Assembly (NCBI GenBank): GCA_017882065.1
Contig: JADGQD010000103.1
Coordinates: forward strand, 1 to 7,247
From: Anaerolineales bacterium
Lineage (GTDB): Bacteria > Chloroflexota > Anaerolineae > Anaerolineales > Villigracilaceae
Direction of reading: 5' to 3'
Length of the DNA stretch: 7,247 nt
Notes under the pieces: model-generated
The model's input: only the letters and a program-made list of their open reading frames with translations
Told to the model about the DNA's origin: nothing
Database searches by the model: none
Position numbers and translations under genes: made by a program
Shown: piece by piece, positions 5,186-7,247 of the stretch
How positions within the stretch are numbered: the stretch's first letter is position 1
Layout: each line of letters starts with the position of its first letter

Positions 5186-6541
5186 ATGAACCAAAAAACC
5201 TTCCACTTGACATCTCTTGGTTGCGCCAAAAACAGCGTTGATTCCGACTCAATGGCCCAACTGCTGGAACGCGACGGATACAAGGCCGTCGGCGCACCTC
5301 AGAAGGCCAGTATTCTCATCGTCAATACCTGCGGGTTCATCGGCCCGGCGCGCGAAGAATCATATTCCGTGCTGCGGGCTCTGGCCGAGGCCAAACACCC
5401 GGACCAACTGCTCATCGCGGCCGGATGCCTCACCCAGCGGTACGGGGCAGAAGTGGCGCACCAGGTACCCGGTGTGGATGGCATCCTCGGCACCCGCCGC
5501 TGGATGGATATTGTCGAAGTGGTGCGGCGACTGCGCAAAAGTCATCATCCTTCGACAGGCTCAGGAATTCGCCCCGAACCACTCTACCACCTGCCCGAAA
5601 CTCCCACGATCGGCACCGACGAAAACGGCGCGTTGCGCGCATCCATTGCAGGTGCCAGCGCCTACCTGAAAATTGCGGATGGCTGCCGCCGTCCGTGCGC
5701 TTTCTGTGCCATCCCGCTCATCAAAGGCACCACTGTCAGCCGCCCCCTCGAAAAGATTCTCGTCGAGGCTCGCCACCTGCGCGACCTGGGCGTACGCGAA
5801 CTCGTCCTGATCGCCCAAGATACCACTGACTACGGTCACGACCTGGGCATACAAGACGGGCTTGCCATCTTGCTGGAGCAATTGACCGTCACTATCCCGG
5901 ATGTTGACTGGATCCGGATTATGTACAGCTTTCCCGGCTATGTCACTGACCGGCTGATTGACGTGATGGCCAGCCACCCGCAGGTACTCCCCTATCTCGA
6001 TATTCCCCTTCAGCACGCGGCTCTCGCTACACTTACCCGTATGCGCCGCCCCGCCAACATAGAATGGGTCCATACCACAATTGCTAAAATGCGATCCACG
6101 CTTCCCACATTAGCCATCCGCACGACATTTATAGTCGGCTATCCCGGCGAGACAGACGAGGAATTTCAGACACTTTTGGACTTCGTCGAGGAGATGCGCT
6201 TCGACCATGTCGGGGCATTCCAATTTTCGTTTGAATCGGGCACGGCTTCCGAGGCGCTTGGGGACCCGGTACCTGTCGCGGTTAAAGAGGCGCGTTTTCA
6301 AAGGCTGATGGAACTTCAGCAGAGCATCTCGATCCAGATCAACCAGTCGTTCGTTGGGCAGAGGTTGGACGTTTTAATTGAGGGTCAGGATCAGGAGATT
6401 GCAATCGGGCGGTCGTACCGTGACGCCCCGGAGATTGACGGGTTGGTTTTAGTGGAAGGGAAAGCAGAAATTGGGAGCATTATCCCGGTAAAAATTACCG
6501 GGGCGATGGCTTATGATCTGACGGGGATACCGGCAAACTAA
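5186..6541 (+). CDS. rimO: Ribosomal protein S12 methylthiotransferase RimO (radical SAM)
   Basis: RimO adds a methylthio group to the beta carbon of a conserved aspartate of ribosomal protein S12, using S-adenosylmethionine and two 4Fe-4S clusters. The 451-residue product has the full three-domain layout. The N-terminal methylthiotransferase domain (1-120) carries cluster-binding Cys13 (SLGCAKNSVDSD), Cys49 (VNTCGFI) and Cys81 (AAGCLTQR). The radical SAM domain (about 155-375) has C167-x3-C171-x2-C174 in GCRRPCAFCAIP, followed by IKGTTVSRP, IAQDTTDYG and LDIPLQHA. The C-terminal TRAM domain (about 378-446) completes it. SLGCAKN and SRP favour RimO over MiaB. The ATG at 5186 gives the standard RimO beginning; the RBS (GAAAG at 5171-5175) is weak. 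A REP-like 17-base sequence lies in the variable interdomain loop. It follows the RodZ-like gene by 77 bases on the same strand. Confidence 0.96.
   Translation: MNQKTFHLTSLGCAKNSVDSDSMAQLLERDGYKAVGAPQKASILIVNTCGFIGPAREESYSVLRALAEAKHPDQLLIAAGCLTQRYGAEVAHQVPGVDGILGTRRWMDIVEVVRRLRKSHHPSTGSGIRPEPLYHLPETPTIGTDENGALRASIAGASAYLKIADGCRRPCAFCAIPLIKGTTVSRPLEKILVEARHLRDLGVRELVLIAQDTTDYGHDLGIQDGLAILLEQLTVTIPDVDWIRIMYSFPGYVTDRLIDVMASHPQVLPYLDIPLQHAALATLTRMRRPANIEWVHTTIAKMRSTLPTLAIRTTFIVGYPGETDEEFQTLLDFVEEMRFDHVGAFQFSFESGTASEALGDPVPVAVKEARFQRLMELQQSISIQINQSFVGQRLDVLIEGQDQEIAIGRSYRDAPEIDGLVLVEGKAEIGSIIPVKITGAMAYDLTGIPAN
5549..5565 (+). repeat. REP-like palindromic motif carried in frame inside rimO
   Basis: CCTTCGACAGGCTCAGG is a partly palindromic core (TCCT...AGGA arms) that I recall as a common dispersed repeat in many bacterial genomes, usually intergenic and often flanked as CATCCT...AGGATG. 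Here it encodes residues of HPSTGSGI in the loop joining the methylthiotransferase and radical SAM domains, and the frame stays open. There is one copy in this window; the repeat identity is from memory. Confidence 0.5.
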
Positions 6542-6576
6542 ATCGAACGAAACAGCCTTTTGGCCGTCCCGTTGAC

Positions 6577-7247
6577 TTAACCTATCAGATCCTCATCAGG
6601 CAGCCTGCGCCGGAAAGGTCCAACAAAAATCAGCACAAACACGATTAACCCGATGACTGCCGCCGAAACGGAATAGACTGCGTCCAGCGTATTGACGGTG
6701 AACAGCGAGGGGGTCGGCATGACCGTCACGGTGTAATTGGCAAACAGGGCCGAAAACAGGTTGTTGGCGGCGTGCAATCCCAGGGCCAGTTCCAGTCGTC
6801 CATCCCGCAGGGTAATATAAGCCATCCCTGCCCCGATGAAGAAGTAATAAAACCCCATCAATCCGTAATTTACCCGGGCCTCCGGGTTCAGGAAATGCGG
6901 CACCATGAATAGGAACCCGGAGATGGCGCTCAAGATCCAGACGTTGCGCAAACGCAAGCCAACGTTCTGCAAAATATAACCGCGGAAGAACAATTCCTCA
7001 GCCGAGGTCTGGATCGGGATCAGTATGAGGGCCAAAAATACGAACGGGATGTAGCGGCGCAGGTCGAGGGTCCAGACATAGCGACCGGGGTAGAGCAAAG
7101 CCTCCGCCAGCGACATCAGGCCCGAAAGAACAAACCAGACCGCGAAGCCCTGGAAAAAACGTCCCCAGGAGATGAGGCGAGCGGGGGTAATCAGCGTCCG
7201 AAAGGGACGCTGGTGGATAAGGCGAATTGCCAGAAAAATACCAACCA
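6577..7247 (-). CDS. CPBP-family intramembrane metalloprotease (CAAX protease/Abi-like), N-terminus missing
   Basis: The 222 visible residues are the C-terminal part of a CPBP (Rce1-like, formerly Abi/CAAX) membrane protease; the frame is open to the right edge, so the start lies outside. The family motifs, counted from the window edge, are present: EELFFR (residues 83-88; the catalytic EExxxR), FMVPH (113-117; FxxxH) and HAANN (158-162; the third motif). Several hydrophobic helices surround them (about 30-43, 66-80, 101-115, 129-145, 153-168, 188-208), and the protein ends in a short charged tail. RPFRTLITPARL near the edge is typical of the region before the core in this family. An ATG at 7116 is internal, not the start. 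Family members are linked to bacteriocin self-immunity, protein processing or intramembrane cleavage; the substrate here is unknown. It converges on rimO across a 35-base gap without an obvious terminator. Confidence 0.88.
   Translation of the reverse strand, partial: VGIFLAIRLIHQRPFRTLITPARLISWGRFFQGFAVWFVLSGLMSLAEALLYPGRYVWTLDLRRYIPFVFLALILIPIQTSAEELFFRGYILQNVGLRLRNVWILSAISGFLFMVPHFLNPEARVNYGLMGFYYFFIGAGMAYITLRDGRLELALGLHAANNLFSALFANYTVTVMPTPSLFTVNTLDAVYSVSAAVIGLIVFVLIFVGPFRRRLPDEDLIG

Noticed and set aside
6551..6575. A bidirectional terminator between rimO and the CPBP gene
   Set aside because: Only a three-base GCC-TTTT-GGC stem is present, with no proper T-tract, too weak to call.
7114..7116. 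ATG as the start of the CPBP protease
   Set aside because: The frame is open to the window edge and the upstream residues (RPFRTLITPARL) look like the family, so this Met is internal.
6577..7247. An abortive-infection or phage defence role for the CPBP protein
   Set aside because: The old Abi name of the family does not imply defence, and no toxin, phage or defence gene is nearby.

Overview
The window looks like a chromosomal segment of a bacterium of moderately high GC content, most likely a member of the Chloroflexota (Anaerolineae-like). That assignment is an inference. It rests on a RodZ-like protein with two N-terminal helix-turn-helix domains and a Thr/Pro-rich tail, a minCDE-rodA cluster, and the overall codon style. 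No rRNA, tRNA, CRISPR array, phage gene or insertion sequence is visible. Almost every base is explained by recognisable housekeeping genes.

Layout. Positions 1-2462 (minus strand) carry a compact cell-division and shape operon, minC-minD-minE-rodA. Its genes are separated by 1, 2 and 12 bases, and rodA runs off the left edge. Positions 2463-2918 are a 456-base divergent intergenic region with a candidate promoter for each side. Positions 2919-3509 (plus) encode ribosomal protein L9 with an unusual repetitive acidic tail. A strong hairpin (3535-3570) lies between it and a RodZ-like membrane protein (3585-5108, plus). That gene is followed by rimO (5186-6541, plus), the S12 methylthiotransferase. 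At the right end a CPBP-family membrane protease (6577-7247, minus) converges on rimO and is cut by the right edge.

How the genes fit together. MinC, MinD and MinE select the division site by keeping FtsZ rings away from the poles. RodA polymerises glycan strands for side-wall growth. RodZ-like proteins link the cytoplasmic MreB scaffold to that machinery. The window therefore combines shape and division control with ribosome functions (L9, and S12 modification by RimO). In many bacteria minCDE-rodA follows mreBCD and a class B PBP gene; here minC is the first gene after a divergent non-coding region.

No clearly new defence or mobile system is visible. The best second-look items are the ungapped HTH duplication in the RodZ-like protein, the tandem-repeat tails of L9 and of the RodZ-like protein, a REP-like 17-base motif carried in frame inside rimO, altered motifs in MinC (RSGG for RSGQ) and RodA (QPNLSN for QPDLGT), and a possible leaderless promoter at minC.
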